DNA of 53,868 nucleotides. Origin: Actinomycetota bacterium. Lineage in GTDB: Bacteria; Actinomycetota; Thermoleophilia; Gaiellales; Gaiellaceae. Each line of letters starts with the position of its first letter. Within the stretch, counting starts at the first letter, position 1. The position numbers and the translations under genes are program-made. The notes beneath the pieces were generated by a model. That model was not told the origin of the DNA. It searched no databases and saw nothing but the letters and a program-made list of their open reading frames with translations. The stretch is from positions 1 through 53,868 of the forward strand of contig VAWI01000017.1 of NCBI GenBank assembly GCA_005884005.1, written 5' to 3'. Below are positions 16,409-25,060 of the stretch, in pieces.

Positions 16409-16612
16409 TTAACCGCCGGGGAGAATCTTGGCGACGGCGTTGATCGCGCCCGAGATGCGACCGGAGAGCGTCGTGATCGCGAGCACCACGACCAGCGTGA
16501 TGACGGCAAGAACCACGCCGTACTCGGCCATCGTCTGCCCCTCCTCGCGCTTCTTCAGCGACTCGACGGCGTCCATCGCAAAGCTCTGCGCGATAACAAA
16601 GAGCTTCAGCAT
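16409..16612 (-). CDS. flp: Flp-type pilin
   Basis: A 67-residue pilin precursor. Residues 1-24 are a leader ending EEG. Cleavage after that Gly leaves QTMAEYGVVL with the diagnostic Glu+5 and Tyr+6, followed by a hydrophobic helix (VVLAVITLVVVLAITTL) and a short tail (SGAINAVAKILPGG). This is the major subunit of Tad/Flp pili. It has the best ribosome-binding site of the operon (GGGAGGTGA, eight bases before the ATG). It is first in the operon and set off from tadE by a stem-loop, both as expected for the most abundant product. Confidence 0.93.
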   Translation of the reverse strand: MLKLFVIAQSFAMDAVESLKKREEGQTMAEYGVVLAVITLVVVLAITTLSGRISGAINAVAKILPGG

Positions 16613-16994
16613 CTAGTTCACCTCCCTTCTACTGGGCCGCGGGCGCACGGGGTCGCCCAATTTCCAGCCGGATAAGCTGCGGGGATAAGCCTGCGAGAGG
16701 TAGAAACGAGCCTGAAAAGCTGGCGGCTGCAATTGTTGGTCACGCCGGAAAATCCTCCGTAGTGGTCTTGGCGTGGCCGCGCCGCCTTATGGCTCAGTTG
16801 CAGCGATCATCGTGATGGCCCGGCCGACGGCGTATCCCTCGGTTTGATGATTGGTTGCGGATCTCCCCACTTCGGGGGAATGCCGGGCCCGCGCTCGGTC
16901 GATAGTGAGGTCAGTCCGTAAGGCCCGCGGATCTCGAAGTCAGAATCCGCGTCGAAGTGGCGGCCTCGGCGCCCGACAAACGGAGCGAACGGCA
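16613..16994. other. Divergent intergenic region between flp and the M15-like gene
   Basis: These 382 bases hold no convincing gene. The region must contain the pilus operon promoter (minus strand) and the wall-peptidase promoter (plus strand). Visible features are the strong flp ribosome-binding site, the tandem GGATAAGC repeats at 16670-16695, and a CTCCCCACTTCGGGGG hairpin near 16861-16876 on the plus-strand leader side. The leader of the peptidase gene may be long, but I could not match it to a known riboswitch. Confidence 0.6.
16670..16695. promoter_or_regulatory. Tandem 12-13-bp direct repeat upstream of flp
   Basis: GGATAAGCTGCG (16670-16681) and GGATAAGCCTGCG (16683-16695) lie side by side, about 58 bases upstream of the flp start codon. 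Two near-identical sites one helical turn apart suggest binding of a dimeric activator or repressor of pilus expression. Inferred from pattern only. Confidence 0.45.
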
Positions 16995-18449
16995 ATGCCA
17001 CAACGGAACTCTTTGATCAGCAGGCTGCGCCACGGGCGGGCCTGGGACGAGTGGGACGAGAAGGGCGGCGATGAGGACACCTCACCGGTTCCCGCCGCAG
17101 ACAACACGACGCTGCGCTCGCGACGGCGGCGAACCGCCGTCGCCGTAACCTTTACGGCTCTGTTCGTCGGTGGCGCAGCCTTTTCGGCCGCGGCCGGCGA
17201 CCAGGTTCGCGCATCGCTGGAGGACTCCGCCGCCAGCCTTCAGGCCTCGACGGACGCGACGACGACGGACGCGACGACGACCGACGCGACGCCGACCGAT
17301 GCGACGCCGACGGATGCGACGGTCACGACCCCTAGCGATCCGGCGCCTGCTATCGACTCGGGATCCGACGGCGGCTCACTCCCTCCTGCCGGGACGCCGG
17401 GAGACGCCGGCAACTCGGCGCCCGCACCGGATACCGCCGCTCCGCCGGCGGCCGCCACCCCGGTTGGTGCAACTGCAACCTCAGTGGCAGCGAAAGCCGC
17501 CGTAGAGGAGGCCGCGACGCGCTCGGGCTCTGTCTCCCGTGTGGCAGAGCCGGCCGGCTCGACGCAGGTTTCGCAGCGCAAGTTCGTTCGCGCGAAGGGC
17601 CCGCGCGCACGTCAACACCACTTCCCCGTGCGCAAGAAAGCTGCGCCGGCGCCCGCCCCGGAGCTCGAGGGGGCCTCGTCCGCGGTCGTCTGGCTCAACC
17701 GGCCACTGCCCGATCCGACGCCGCCGGCCCTTCGGCTCAAGGTCCGGTTCGCAAAGCACCTTCGGGGGGTCGCCCGCGCCGACCGCGTCGACTGGGCCCT
17801 GATGCTCGGAGTCCTGCGGGCCGAGGGCCACAACGGCGCTGCGCCGGCGAACCTCGCCGGGCTTCGTGGGATCGCCGCCCAACTGTCGTCGCAGGCGGGC
17901 TCGCGGATGACGAGCCCCTGGGCGGAGATGTTCTCGTTCTCGAGGGACGCATCGTTCGCCGACCGGGCCGTTGCGCTCTCGCACTACTACCGCGCCGTCG
18001 GCCTTCGTGCGCTCGTGCACGGACTCGACGCCGAGAAGACCTGGCTCAGCGAGAAGGTGTTGAACGACCCGCGCGTCTCGATCTATGCGGGAGGTCGCGG
18101 CGACATCGAGTCCGGCCGCGTCAACGTCCGCGTGCTCACCGTGATCGAGTACCTCGCCGACTCGTTCGGCCAGGTGACGGTCTCCTGTCTGATCAGCGGT
18201 CACCGGTTGTACGCGCGCCCAGGAGTCATCTCGGCGCACATCTACGGCCTGGCCGCGGACATCAGCGAGGTCGGCGGCACCCCGATCTTCGGCCACCAGC
18301 AGCCCGGCGGGATCACCGAGCGCGCCGTCCGCGACGTGCTCCTGCTACCGCCTGAGCTGATGCCGAAGCAGGTGATCTCCCTGCTCGGATTGGGCGGACC
18401 GTCGTTCCCGCTCGCGAATCACTACGACCACATTCACATCGGCTATTAG
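16995..18449 (+). CDS. Membrane-anchored M15-like peptidoglycan peptidase
   Basis: A 484-residue protein. It has a basic cytoplasmic tail, a membrane segment at about residues 50-72 (TAVAVTFTALFVGGAAFSAA), and a low-complexity wall-spanning region with repeats of TDAT/TDAP. A Pro/Ala-rich linker and a globular C-terminal domain follow. The end of that domain carries SAHIYGLAADI and NHYDHIHIGY, which match the SxHxxGxAxD and HxH zinc ligands of the M15/VanY D,D-peptidase fold, so a role in trimming peptidoglycan is likely. Length upstream of the fold is unusual. The ATG at 16995 follows GGAG at 16982-16985; the frame is open further upstream but not protein-like. It is divergent from the pilus operon. 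Confidence 0.78.
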   Translation: MPQRNSLISRLRHGRAWDEWDEKGGDEDTSPVPAADNTTLRSRRRRTAVAVTFTALFVGGAAFSAAAGDQVRASLEDSAASLQASTDATTTDATTTDATPTDATPTDATVTTPSDPAPAIDSGSDGGSLPPAGTPGDAGNSAPAPDTAAPPAAATPVGATATSVAAKAAVEEAATRSGSVSRVAEPAGSTQVSQRKFVRAKGPRARQHHFPVRKKAAPAPAPELEGASSAVVWLNRPLPDPTPPALRLKVRFAKHLRGVARADRVDWALMLGVLRAEGHNGAAPANLAGLRGIAAQLSSQAGSRMTSPWAEMFSFSRDASFADRAVALSHYYRAVGLRALVHGLDAEKTWLSEKVLNDPRVSIYAGGRGDIESGRVNVRVLTVIEYLADSFGQVTVSCLISGHRLYARPGVISAHIYGLAADISEVGGTPIFGHQQPGGITERAVRDVLLLPPELMPKQVISLLGLGGPSFPLANHYDHIHIGY

Positions 18450-18451
18450 GG

Positions 18452-18478
18452 CATGGGGGAAACCGGGTTTCCCCCATG
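18452..18478. repeat. R1 palindromic repeat, copy 1
   Basis: CATGGGGGAAAC (18452-18463), loop CGG, GTTTCCCCCATG (18467-18478): a perfect 12-bp stem. It is followed by AGCCCCCTCCTT and starts two bases after the M15-like gene stop. The same core, loop size and flank recur at 25682 and 45684 with matched changes in the outer three base pairs. Confidence 0.85.
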
Positions 18479-18555
18479 AGCCCCCTCCTTGTGTTGAGAG
18501 CGATACAGGCGTGGGTTGGCGCTCCCGGCCGGCAAAGCCGGCCTCCGCGCACTAC

Positions 18556-18582
18556 TCGTCGCTATCCTTGCGACGACGTTTT
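18556..18582 (+). terminator. Probable terminator after the M15-like gene
   Basis: TCGTCGC (18556-18562), loop TATCCTT, GCGACGA (18570-18576), then CGTTTT. It lies about 107 bases after the stop codon. Just upstream, at 18527-18543, is a second hairpin, GGCCGGC-AAA-GCCGGCC, whose core matches a hairpin of R2 copy 2. A good -35-like TTGACG (18636-18641) follows and could belong to the promoter of the downstream operon. Confidence 0.55.
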
Positions 18583-18704
18583 GGTTAGGGCTCGACGCTT
18601 TGCGCTTCGGCGGCCGGAGCGGCTAGGAGCTGGGGTTGACGGCTTGGGCTTAGCCTGGCTGTCTCACTCGCTGCCGGACTCTTGAGGCTCGGAGCGAAGA
18701 ACGG

Positions 18705-19106
18705 ATGATGAAGACCGTTTCCCTCAGGACTGTGGAGGATCGCGTCGTCTGCGAGCGGTGCCTCGTTGCCGACTCGCCCTGGGCGCGGATGCGGGGGTTG
18801 CTCGGACGGCGGGGTTTGGAGAGCGGAGAGGGGCTGCTGCTTCGTCCCACGGGGTCGGTGCACACGTTCTTCATGCGCTTCCCGATCGATGTCGTCTTTC
18901 TCTCGCGCGACGGCGAGGTGCTCAGGATCGCCCAGGCACTATCGCCGTGGCGCACGGCCGGCGCACGCCGCGCGAAGGTTGTTCTCGAGCTAGCGGCGGG
19001 TGACGCAGAACGCCGCGGAATTCGGGTCGGCTCGCGTCTCGACCTGTCCGTTTTGGCGGGCTCCGATTCGGGGCCGGCCGCGAACCACCCACCGGCTTCA
19101 GCGTAA
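18705..19106 (+). CDS. DUF192 family protein
   Basis: A 133-residue protein with the DUF192 pattern throughout: SPWARMRGLLGRRGLESGEGL, then the conserved HTFFMRFPIDVVFLSRDGEV, then LSPWRTAGARRAKVVLELAAG. DUF192 proteins are small beta-rich proteins, often exported; this one has no obvious signal peptide. Function of the family is not established. Two ATG codons (18705, 18708) start in tandem, and either is possible. The gene precedes hpnC in the same direction and may be the first gene of the transcript. The Asp/Gly/Pro-rich tail is unusual. Confidence 0.85.
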   Translation: MMKTVSLRTVEDRVVCERCLVADSPWARMRGLLGRRGLESGEGLLLRPTGSVHTFFMRFPIDVVFLSRDGEVLRIAQALSPWRTAGARRAKVVLELAAGDAERRGIRVGSRLDLSVLAGSDSGPAANHPPASA

Positions 19107-19192
19107 TCGCCAGAAACGCGCGGGTGGGATACGCAGGTGCGTCGAAGCCGGGAAAGTTGCGCCAGAGGACTGCAAACCGCGATCTTGTACCG

Positions 19193-20011
19193 ATGCTCGA
19201 CGTCGTCTCGATCGCAAAGCGCGCGCGCGATGAGAACTTTCCGGTCGCCTCGCTTGCATTTCCGCGCGAGCTGAGGCCGCACATCCGCGCCCTCTACGCG
19301 TACGCACGGCTCGTCGACATCCTCGGAGACGAGCTCGAGGGCGGGCCCGAGGCACGGCTCGCAGCCCTCGACGAACTCGAGCGGGAGCTCGACGCCTCCT
19401 ACCGCCGCGAGGCGACCTGGCCCGTGCTCGTCGAGCTGCAGCCGGCGATCCTCGAGTTCAATCTCCCGAGAGAACCATTCCTGCGCTTGATCGAAGCGAA
19501 TCGGATGGATCAGCGAATCTCGGAGTACGAGACGTGGGATGACGTGAAGCGTTACTGCGTCCACTCGGCGGATCCATGTGGGCGCCTGGTCCTCGGCGTC
19601 CTGCGACGCGGGGACGACCACGAAAACGTCGCACTCAGCGACAACGTCTGCACCGGGCTCCAGCTCGTGAACTTCCTTCAGGACGTCCCGCGCGACCTCG
19701 TCCTCGGCCGCGTCTACCTCCCGGTGGAGGACCGGCGACGCTTCGGTGTCACCGATCTCGACGGGCCGAACGAGCCGCTTCGGCAACTGCTCGAGTTCGA
19801 GGCCGGGCGGGCTCGCAGCCTCCTCGCCTCGGGCGAACCGCTCGGGCGGAGGCTGGGTGGCCGGACCGGACGCGCCGTGACGGCATTCGCGCGCGGGGGA
19901 CTGGCCGCCGTAGACGCGCTCGAGCGGGCCAGATTTGACGTCTTCTCCGGGCGGCCGAAGCCGTCTCGGGCGCGGCTCGCGCGCACGGCGATCGGAGCCC
20001 TCGTCCCGTGA
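19193..20011 (+). CDS. hpnC: Hydroxysqualene synthase HpnC
   Basis: About 272 residues of the squalene/phytoene synthase family. The first metal-binding motif is in YARLVDILGDELEGG, a variant of DDxxD, and the second is NFLQDVPRDLVLGRVYLP. RDENFPVASLAF near the N-terminus is typical of HpnC. In the hopanoid pathway HpnC converts presqualene diphosphate, made by HpnD, to hydroxysqualene. I place the start at ATG 19193, where the family homology begins; a GTG at 19124 is an alternative and neither has a strong ribosome-binding site. The gene is followed closely by hpnD, hpnE and shc. Confidence 0.88.
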   Translation: MLDVVSIAKRARDENFPVASLAFPRELRPHIRALYAYARLVDILGDELEGGPEARLAALDELERELDASYRREATWPVLVELQPAILEFNLPREPFLRLIEANRMDQRISEYETWDDVKRYCVHSADPCGRLVLGVLRRGDDHENVALSDNVCTGLQLVNFLQDVPRDLVLGRVYLPVEDRRRFGVTDLDGPNEPLRQLLEFEAGRARSLLASGEPLGRRLGGRTGRAVTAFARGGLAAVDALERARFDVFSGRPKPSRARLARTAIGALVP

Positions 20012-20063
20012 AGGGCGGCCATGCATGTCCGGTGTGGCCGGCGGATGCCGGCCGAGGTCGGTT

Positions 20064-20909
20064 GTGAGCGTCGCTCGAGCCAGCCAAGCCAAAGTCGACG
20101 CGGCCTACGCTGAGGTCGAGCGCCTGACGCGACAGCGTGCCCGTAACTTCGCCTACGGGATCATGCTGCTGCCGCGCCCAAAGCGGCGGGCGATCGCCGC
20201 CGTCTACGCGTTTGCGCGCCGTGTCGACGACATCGCCGACGGTTCTTTGCCGGACGAGGAGAAGCGTGTCTTGCTGGAGCAGCTTCGCGCTCGGCTCGAA
20301 AGCCCTCCGGACGAGGACGCGATGTTCATTGCCCTCGCCGACGCTCGGGGACGTTTCTCGATTCCGGCAGACGCGCTGTCGGCGCTGATCGACGGCGGTG
20401 TTCAGGACACCGAGCAGACGCGCTACGCGGACTTCGACGACCTGCGCGGATATTGCGCGCGGGTTGCCGGCGCGGTCGGGCGCGCCTGCGTCGGCGTCTA
20501 TGGGGCCGACGAGCCCGAACGTGCCGAGACTCTCGGCATCGCCCTGCAGTTGATCAACATCGTTCGCGATGTCGCCGAGGACTGGCGTCTCGGCCGCGTC
20601 TACCTGCCGCAGGACGAGCTTGGGCGGTTCGGTGTCGAGGACGCCGACATCGCGGCCGGCCGGGTGACGGCCGAGTGGCGCGAGCTGATGAGCTTCCAGG
20701 CCGAGCGCGCACGGACGTACCTCGCCGAAGGTCTGACTCTGCTCGACTACCTCGACCGCCGGAGCGCCGCGTGCGTCGCGACCTTCGCCGGGCTCTACCG
20801 CTCCACGCTCGAACGGATCGAGCACGGCGGGTTCGACGTCTTCGACGGTGCGCCGACGCTGTCGCCGGTCGCCAAGCTGCGCGTGGTCGGAGCCGCGCTG
20901 GCGCGGTGA
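20064..20909 (+). CDS. hpnD: Presqualene diphosphate synthase HpnD
   Basis: A 281-residue protein, the usual length. It has both Asp-rich motifs of the family (VYAFARRVDDIADG and NIVRDVAEDWRLGRVYLP) and the HpnD-typical NFAYGIMLLPRPKRRAI at the start. It joins two farnesyl diphosphates to presqualene diphosphate, the first step to squalene by the HpnCDE route. The GTG at 20064 follows GAGGT (20054-20058); an ATG at 20025 is a possible alternative with an AGGGCGG site. It lies 52 bases after hpnC and is 61 bases from hpnE. Confidence 0.92.
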   Translation: MSVARASQAKVDAAYAEVERLTRQRARNFAYGIMLLPRPKRRAIAAVYAFARRVDDIADGSLPDEEKRVLLEQLRARLESPPDEDAMFIALADARGRFSIPADALSALIDGGVQDTEQTRYADFDDLRGYCARVAGAVGRACVGVYGADEPERAETLGIALQLINIVRDVAEDWRLGRVYLPQDELGRFGVEDADIAAGRVTAEWRELMSFQAERARTYLAEGLTLLDYLDRRSAACVATFAGLYRSTLERIEHGGFDVFDGAPTLSPVAKLRVVGAALAR

Positions 20910-20970
20910 GGCGTCGCTCGGGATGCCCTTCAAAGGCCAGCTCGGTGGCGGACCTGGGTAGCGTGCCGAA

Positions 20971-22272
20971 ATGAGGGCCGTCGTCGTCGGCGGGGGGCTG
21001 GCCGGGCTCTCGGCGGCGCTCGAGCTCGTCGATGCGGGCCATGAGGTGACCCTGCTCGAGGCCAGGCCGACTCTCGGTGGCAAGGTGCAGACACTGCCAG
21101 AGCGCGAGGGCGATCCCGAGCCGCCGCCGGACAACGGCCAGCACATCGCGCTCGGCTGCTTCACGGACTATCTGGAGTTTCTCGAGCGGATCGGCAGCGC
21201 GGAGAACGTCAGACGGCTGCCCTTCGAGCTGACCGTGATCGACGAACGCGGCCGGTCCGCAAGGATCGGCTACGGCCTCGGCTCGCTGCTCCGCTACCGG
21301 CATCTCGCCCTCCGCGATCGTCTGCGCGTTGCGCTCTTGCTGGCGAGGCTGCCGCGACTCGAGCCGCGCGAGAGCGAGACCTTCGGCGAGTTTCTGCTGC
21401 GTCATGGACAGACCGCCGCGGCGATCGAGCGGTTCTGGGACGTCTTCATCCGGCCGGGGCTCAACCTGCGTACGGACGAGGTCCAGGCGGAGGCAGCGTG
21501 CTTCACCGTCCTCCGTGCCTTGCGCTCCGGTCGTGCCGCGAGCGATGTCGTCCTGCCCACGGCTCCGCTCGGGTCGATGCACGGCGAGGCGGCCGGCCGC
21601 ACGCTCGAGCAGGCCGGCGCGCGTGTGCAGCTCGGCGCGCGCGTGGACGATCTTGCCGAGCTGGATGCCGACGCGGTGATCCTCGCCCTGCCGCCCGAAG
21701 AGGCTTCACGCCTGGTCGGCGAGGACTGGACGGTGGACTACTCGCCGATCGTGAGCGTCCATCTGCTGTTTGACCGCGTCATCCTTCGCCGGCCCATGGC
21801 CGCGCTGCTGAAGAGCCATGCTCACTGGATCTTCGATCGAGGCGCTCTGATGGGCCGGGGCCCATCAGAGAAAGCCCCTGTCCGCGACAGCGGACCAGGG
21901 GAGGGGAAACCAGCGCGGAGCGATCGGGAGGTTCCCCCGTGGCCACCTGGCGCCCAATATCTAACTGTCGTCTCGAGCGCCGCGCCCGAGCTGCTCGAAA
22001 TCCGAGGCAGAGAACTGGTCGACCTGATCGCCGGCGCCGTGACCGAGCGACTGGGCCCGGCGGACGTTTTGTGGTCGCGCGTGAGTCGGGAGCCCGAGGC
22101 CACGATCGCGGTGCGTCCCGGCCTGAGGCGACCGGCTGCCGCGCGCGACGAGGTGACCCTCGCTGGAGCCTGGCTGGCAGCGCCCTGGCCGCCGACCATG
22201 GAGGGTGCGGTGCGAAGCGGCCGTGCGGCTGCGCGTAAGTTGTCCGATGTGGCAACCAGGGTGAAAGTATGA
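20971..22272 (+). CDS. hpnE: Hydroxysqualene dehydroxylase HpnE, carrying an in-frame palindromic insert
   Basis: A 433-residue FAD-dependent amine-oxidase-like flavoprotein with the N-terminal dinucleotide motif VVVGGGLAGLSAALELVDAG and ARPTLGGKVQT. HpnE reduces hydroxysqualene to squalene. Residues about 292-323, between HWIFDRGAL and GAQYLTVVSS, are Pro/Gly/Arg-rich and unlike the family. At the DNA level they are a block of three hairpins (see 21845-21938) that has kept the reading frame. In HpnE this is normally a short loop, so the enzyme may tolerate the insert. The stop overlaps the shc start by four bases (ATGA). Confidence 0.92.
   Translation: MRAVVVGGGLAGLSAALELVDAGHEVTLLEARPTLGGKVQTLPEREGDPEPPPDNGQHIALGCFTDYLEFLERIGSAENVRRLPFELTVIDERGRSARIGYGLGSLLRYRHLALRDRLRVALLLARLPRLEPRESETFGEFLLRHGQTAAAIERFWDVFIRPGLNLRTDEVQAEAACFTVLRALRSGRAASDVVLPTAPLGSMHGEAAGRTLEQAGARVQLGARVDDLAELDADAVILALPPEEASRLVGEDWTVDYSPIVSVHLLFDRVILRRPMAALLKSHAHWIFDRGALMGRGPSEKAPVRDSGPGEGKPARSDREVPPWPPGAQYLTVVSSAAPELLEIRGRELVDLIAGAVTERLGPADVLWSRVSREPEATIAVRPGLRRPAAARDEVTLAGAWLAAPWPPTMEGAVRSGRAAARKLSDVATRVKV
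21845..21938. repeat. Triple-hairpin palindromic block inside hpnE
   Basis: Hairpin 1: CTCTGATGGGCC (21845-21856) with GGCCCATCAGAG (21859-21870). Hairpin 2: CCCCTGTCCGC (21875-21885) with GCGGACCAGGGG (21890-21901), one bulged base. Hairpin 3: GGGGAAACC (21903-21911) with GGTTCCCCC (21930-21938). Hairpin 3 has the R1 core. Together they fill the non-conserved segment of HpnE and preserve the frame. Confidence 0.8.
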
Positions 22273-24059
22273 CGCTCGCACCGAACCGGACAGCCACCAC
22301 GCTCGACCGAGCAGTCGAACGGGCGACCGAGCGATTGCTCGAGCTCCAGCATCCCGACGGCTGGTGGGTCGGCGAGCTCGAGTCGAACGCGACGATGATC
22401 GCCCAGCATCTCTTCTGGCACCACTTCCTCGGCCTGCGCACGCCGGAGCTCGACCGCAAGGTCGCCAACGAGTTGCTCGCCCGGCAGCGCGACGACGGCA
22501 CCTGGGCGATCTGGTTCGAGGGACCGCCGGATCTCTCGACGACGATCGAGGCGTACACGGCGCTCAAGCTCGCGGGCATCGATCCTGGCGCACGCGCGCG
22601 CGGTTACATCTGCGGCGAGGGCGGCGTCTCGCACGCGCGCGTGTTCACCAAGTGCTTCCTTGCCCTGCTCGGCCACTGGCCGTGGCAGTGGGTCGCGCGG
22701 ATGCCGCCCGAAGTGATCCTGCTCCCACCTGACGGGCCGTTCTCGGTCTACAACTTCTCCTGCTGGGCGCGGCAGACGGTGGTGCCGCTCTCGGTCGTGC
22801 AGGCGCTGAGGCCGGTGCGGCCGGCACTGATCGACCTGCGCGAGATCGGGGCGCGTTTCGGTCAGACGAAGCCGCCGCCGCGGCCGGGCCCGATCCGCCG
22901 TGTCGCGTTCGCGACGGCCGAGCGCTGGGTGCGCGACCGGCAGGAGGTAGACGGCTCATGGGGTGGCATCCAGCCGCCCTGGGCCTGGTCGATCATCATG
23001 CTGGCAGCGCTCGGGTACGGGTTCGAGGACGAGACGCTGCAGGCGGCGGTCGAGGGCTGGCGCGGCTTCACGATCGACGAAGGCGACCGGCTGCGGCCGG
23101 AGGCCTGCCAATCTCCGGTCTGGGACACGGCGCTCGCGGTGATCGCGTTGCTCGACGCCGGTATTTCCCCGCAGCATCCCGCGCTGCGGCGCGCCGGCGA
23201 CTGGTTGACCGGCCAGGAGGTCACGGTTCGCGGCGACTGGGCCATCCGCCGACCCGACCTGGCTCCCGGCGGCTGGGCGTTCGAGTTCGAGAACGACCTC
23301 TACCCCGACGTCGACGACACGGCCGTCGTCGCTCTCGCGCTGAGCGGCCTCGGCATCGGCGCGGGTGCCGTCGAGCGGAGCCTTGCGTGGACCGCAGGCA
23401 TGCAGTCGCGCAGTGGCGGCTGGGGCGCTTTCGACGTCGACAACGAGGCCCACTGGCTCTACAAGCTGCCCTTCTGCGACTTCGGCAAGGTCACCGACGA
23501 GCCGACCGCTGACGTCAGCGCGCACGCCCTGGAGGTGTTGGCGCGAGAGCCACGCTACGCAACCGAAGTTCAACGCGGGCTCGACTGGCTGCTCGCCGAG
23601 CAGGAACCGGACGGCTCGTGGTTCGGGCGCTGGGGGGTGAATCACCTCTATGGAACCGCCGCTTCGCTCCCTGCTCTCGAGGCGTGCGGCGTGCCGTCCG
23701 ACCACCCGGCGATCCGGCGCGCGGTGGCCTGGCTCGAGGCTGTGCAGCAGCAGAACGGGAGCTTCGGCGAGGACATCCGATCGTATGCGGACCCGAGCTG
23801 GCGCGGCCGTGGCCGGCCGACGCCTTCGCAGACCGCCTGGGCGCTATTAGGCTACGTCGCGGCGGGTGAGGCCGGGTCCGACCCGGCCAGGCGCGCCGTA
23901 GAGTGGCTTTGCTCCGAACAACAACCCGATGGCGACTGGCAAGAAGAACAGTTCACCGGCACCGGCTTCCCGCTTGACTTCATGATCCGCTATCACCTCT
24001 ACCGTCTGCATTTCCCGCTCATGGCCCTAGGTCGTCTACGAGAAAGGCTCGCCGCATGA
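22269..24059 (+). CDS. shc: Squalene-hopene cyclase
   Basis: A 596-residue class II triterpene cyclase. The catalytic acid motif is DVDDTA (Asp 347-350), and several QW repeats are visible (QSRSGGWGAFD, QEPDGSWFGRWG, QQQNGSFGED, QQPDGDWQE). It turns squalene into hopene on the inner face of the membrane. It is somewhat shorter than the usual 620-650 residues, mainly at the N-terminus. It begins inside the hpnE stop (ATGA), and its own stop overlaps the hpnH start, so hpnE-shc-hpnH are translationally coupled. Confidence 0.95.
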   Translation: MTLAPNRTATTLDRAVERATERLLELQHPDGWWVGELESNATMIAQHLFWHHFLGLRTPELDRKVANELLARQRDDGTWAIWFEGPPDLSTTIEAYTALKLAGIDPGARARGYICGEGGVSHARVFTKCFLALLGHWPWQWVARMPPEVILLPPDGPFSVYNFSCWARQTVVPLSVVQALRPVRPALIDLREIGARFGQTKPPPRPGPIRRVAFATAERWVRDRQEVDGSWGGIQPPWAWSIIMLAALGYGFEDETLQAAVEGWRGFTIDEGDRLRPEACQSPVWDTALAVIALLDAGISPQHPALRRAGDWLTGQEVTVRGDWAIRRPDLAPGGWAFEFENDLYPDVDDTAVVALALSGLGIGAGAVERSLAWTAGMQSRSGGWGAFDVDNEAHWLYKLPFCDFGKVTDEPTADVSAHALEVLAREPRYATEVQRGLDWLLAEQEPDGSWFGRWGVNHLYGTAASLPALEACGVPSDHPAIRRAVAWLEAVQQQNGSFGEDIRSYADPSWRGRGRPTPSQTAWALLGYVAAGEAGSDPARRAVEWLCSEQQPDGDWQEEQFTGTGFPLDFMIRYHLYRLHFPLMALGRLRERLAA

Positions 24060-25060
24060 AATTCCCATTGCGCTCGACGATCCAGATCGGTAGCTACGTC
24101 GCCAAGCAGAAGCGCGCCGGCGCGCGCTTCCCGCTCGTCTTGATGCTCGAGCCGACGCTCGCGTGCAACATCGCCTGCATCGGCTGCGGGAAGATCCGCG
24201 AGTACGAGTCGAACAAGGCTCGGCTTTCGGTCGAGGAATGCGTGGACGCCGGCGTCCAATGTCCCGCTCCCGTTGTCTCGATCTGCGGCGGCGAGCCGCT
24301 GGTGTACAAGGGGATCGAGGACGTCGTCGAGGGAATGCTCGAAATGCAGAAGAACATCGAGCTCTGCACGAACGCGCTCAAGCTCGAGGAGTTCCTCTCG
24401 GTCTTCAAGCCGAACCCGAGGCTGACCTTCGTCGTCCACCTCGACGGCATGCGGGAGATCCACGACTACATCTGCGACTACCCGGGGCTCTGGGACCTGG
24501 CCGTCGACGCGATCAGGTCCGCACGCGCGGAGGGCTACCGCGTGACGACGAACACGACCATCTTCAAGGAGACGAAGGTCGAGGACGTGGTCCAGATGAT
24601 GGATTACCTGACGAACGAAGTCGGGATCGACGGGATGCTGGTCGCGCCGGGATACCAGTACTCGCAAATCGATCCGAACCTGACGATGACGCGCGCCGAG
24701 CACGAGCAGAAGTTCAAGATCATCAAGGCTGCCGCGAAGAAGAACAACTACCGCTGGCTTGCCAGTCCGGTCTACCAAGAGTTTCTCGCCGGGGAACGCA
24801 AGCTCGCCTGCGCACCCTGGGGCTCGATCACCCGCAACCCGTACGGCTGGAAGGGCCCGTGCTACCTGCTGACGGATGGAATCTTCCCGACCTACGACGC
24901 GCTGCTCGAGGGAATCGAGTGGGAGGAGTACGGGCCGGGCAATGATCCGCGCTGCGAGCATTGCGGGATACATTCCGGCTTCGAGCCTTCGGCGGCGCTC
25001 GTCGCGGCCGACAGCCTCAGGGAAGGCGTTCGGAGCATGGCTTGGACGCTGACGGGTTGA
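24056..25060 (+). CDS. hpnH: Adenosylhopane synthase HpnH (radical SAM)
   Basis: A 334-residue radical SAM enzyme. The cluster motif CxxxCxxC is in LACNIACIGCGKI, followed by the SAM-binding SICGGEPLV, and the C-terminal region has AccessoryCys-type positions (RCEHCGIHSGFEPSA). HpnH couples the 5'-deoxyadenosyl group to hopene and makes adenosylhopane, the first step of side-chain extension of hopanoids. The start is the ATG overlapping the shc stop; the stop TGA 25058-25060 overlaps a TTG start for hpnG. Confidence 0.93.
   Translation: MKFPLRSTIQIGSYVAKQKRAGARFPLVLMLEPTLACNIACIGCGKIREYESNKARLSVEECVDAGVQCPAPVVSICGGEPLVYKGIEDVVEGMLEMQKNIELCTNALKLEEFLSVFKPNPRLTFVVHLDGMREIHDYICDYPGLWDLAVDAIRSARAEGYRVTTNTTIFKETKVEDVVQMMDYLTNEVGIDGMLVAPGYQYSQIDPNLTMTRAEHEQKFKIIKAAAKKNNYRWLASPVYQEFLAGERKLACAPWGSITRNPYGWKGPCYLLTDGIFPTYDALLEGIEWEEYGPGNDPRCEHCGIHSGFEPSAALVAADSLREGVRSMAWTLTG

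Noticed and set aside
16851-16994. Possible riboswitch (c-di-AMP type) in the leader of the wall-peptidase gene
   Set aside because: Such riboswitches often precede cell-wall peptidases in actinobacteria, but I could not match the conserved blocks, so only an unassigned leader is reported.
17240-17340. Short tandem repeats of GACGCGACGAC type as a possible satellite or CRISPR-like array
   Set aside because: They are codon-level repeats encoding the TDAT/TDAP wall-spanning linker of the peptidase, with no spacers.
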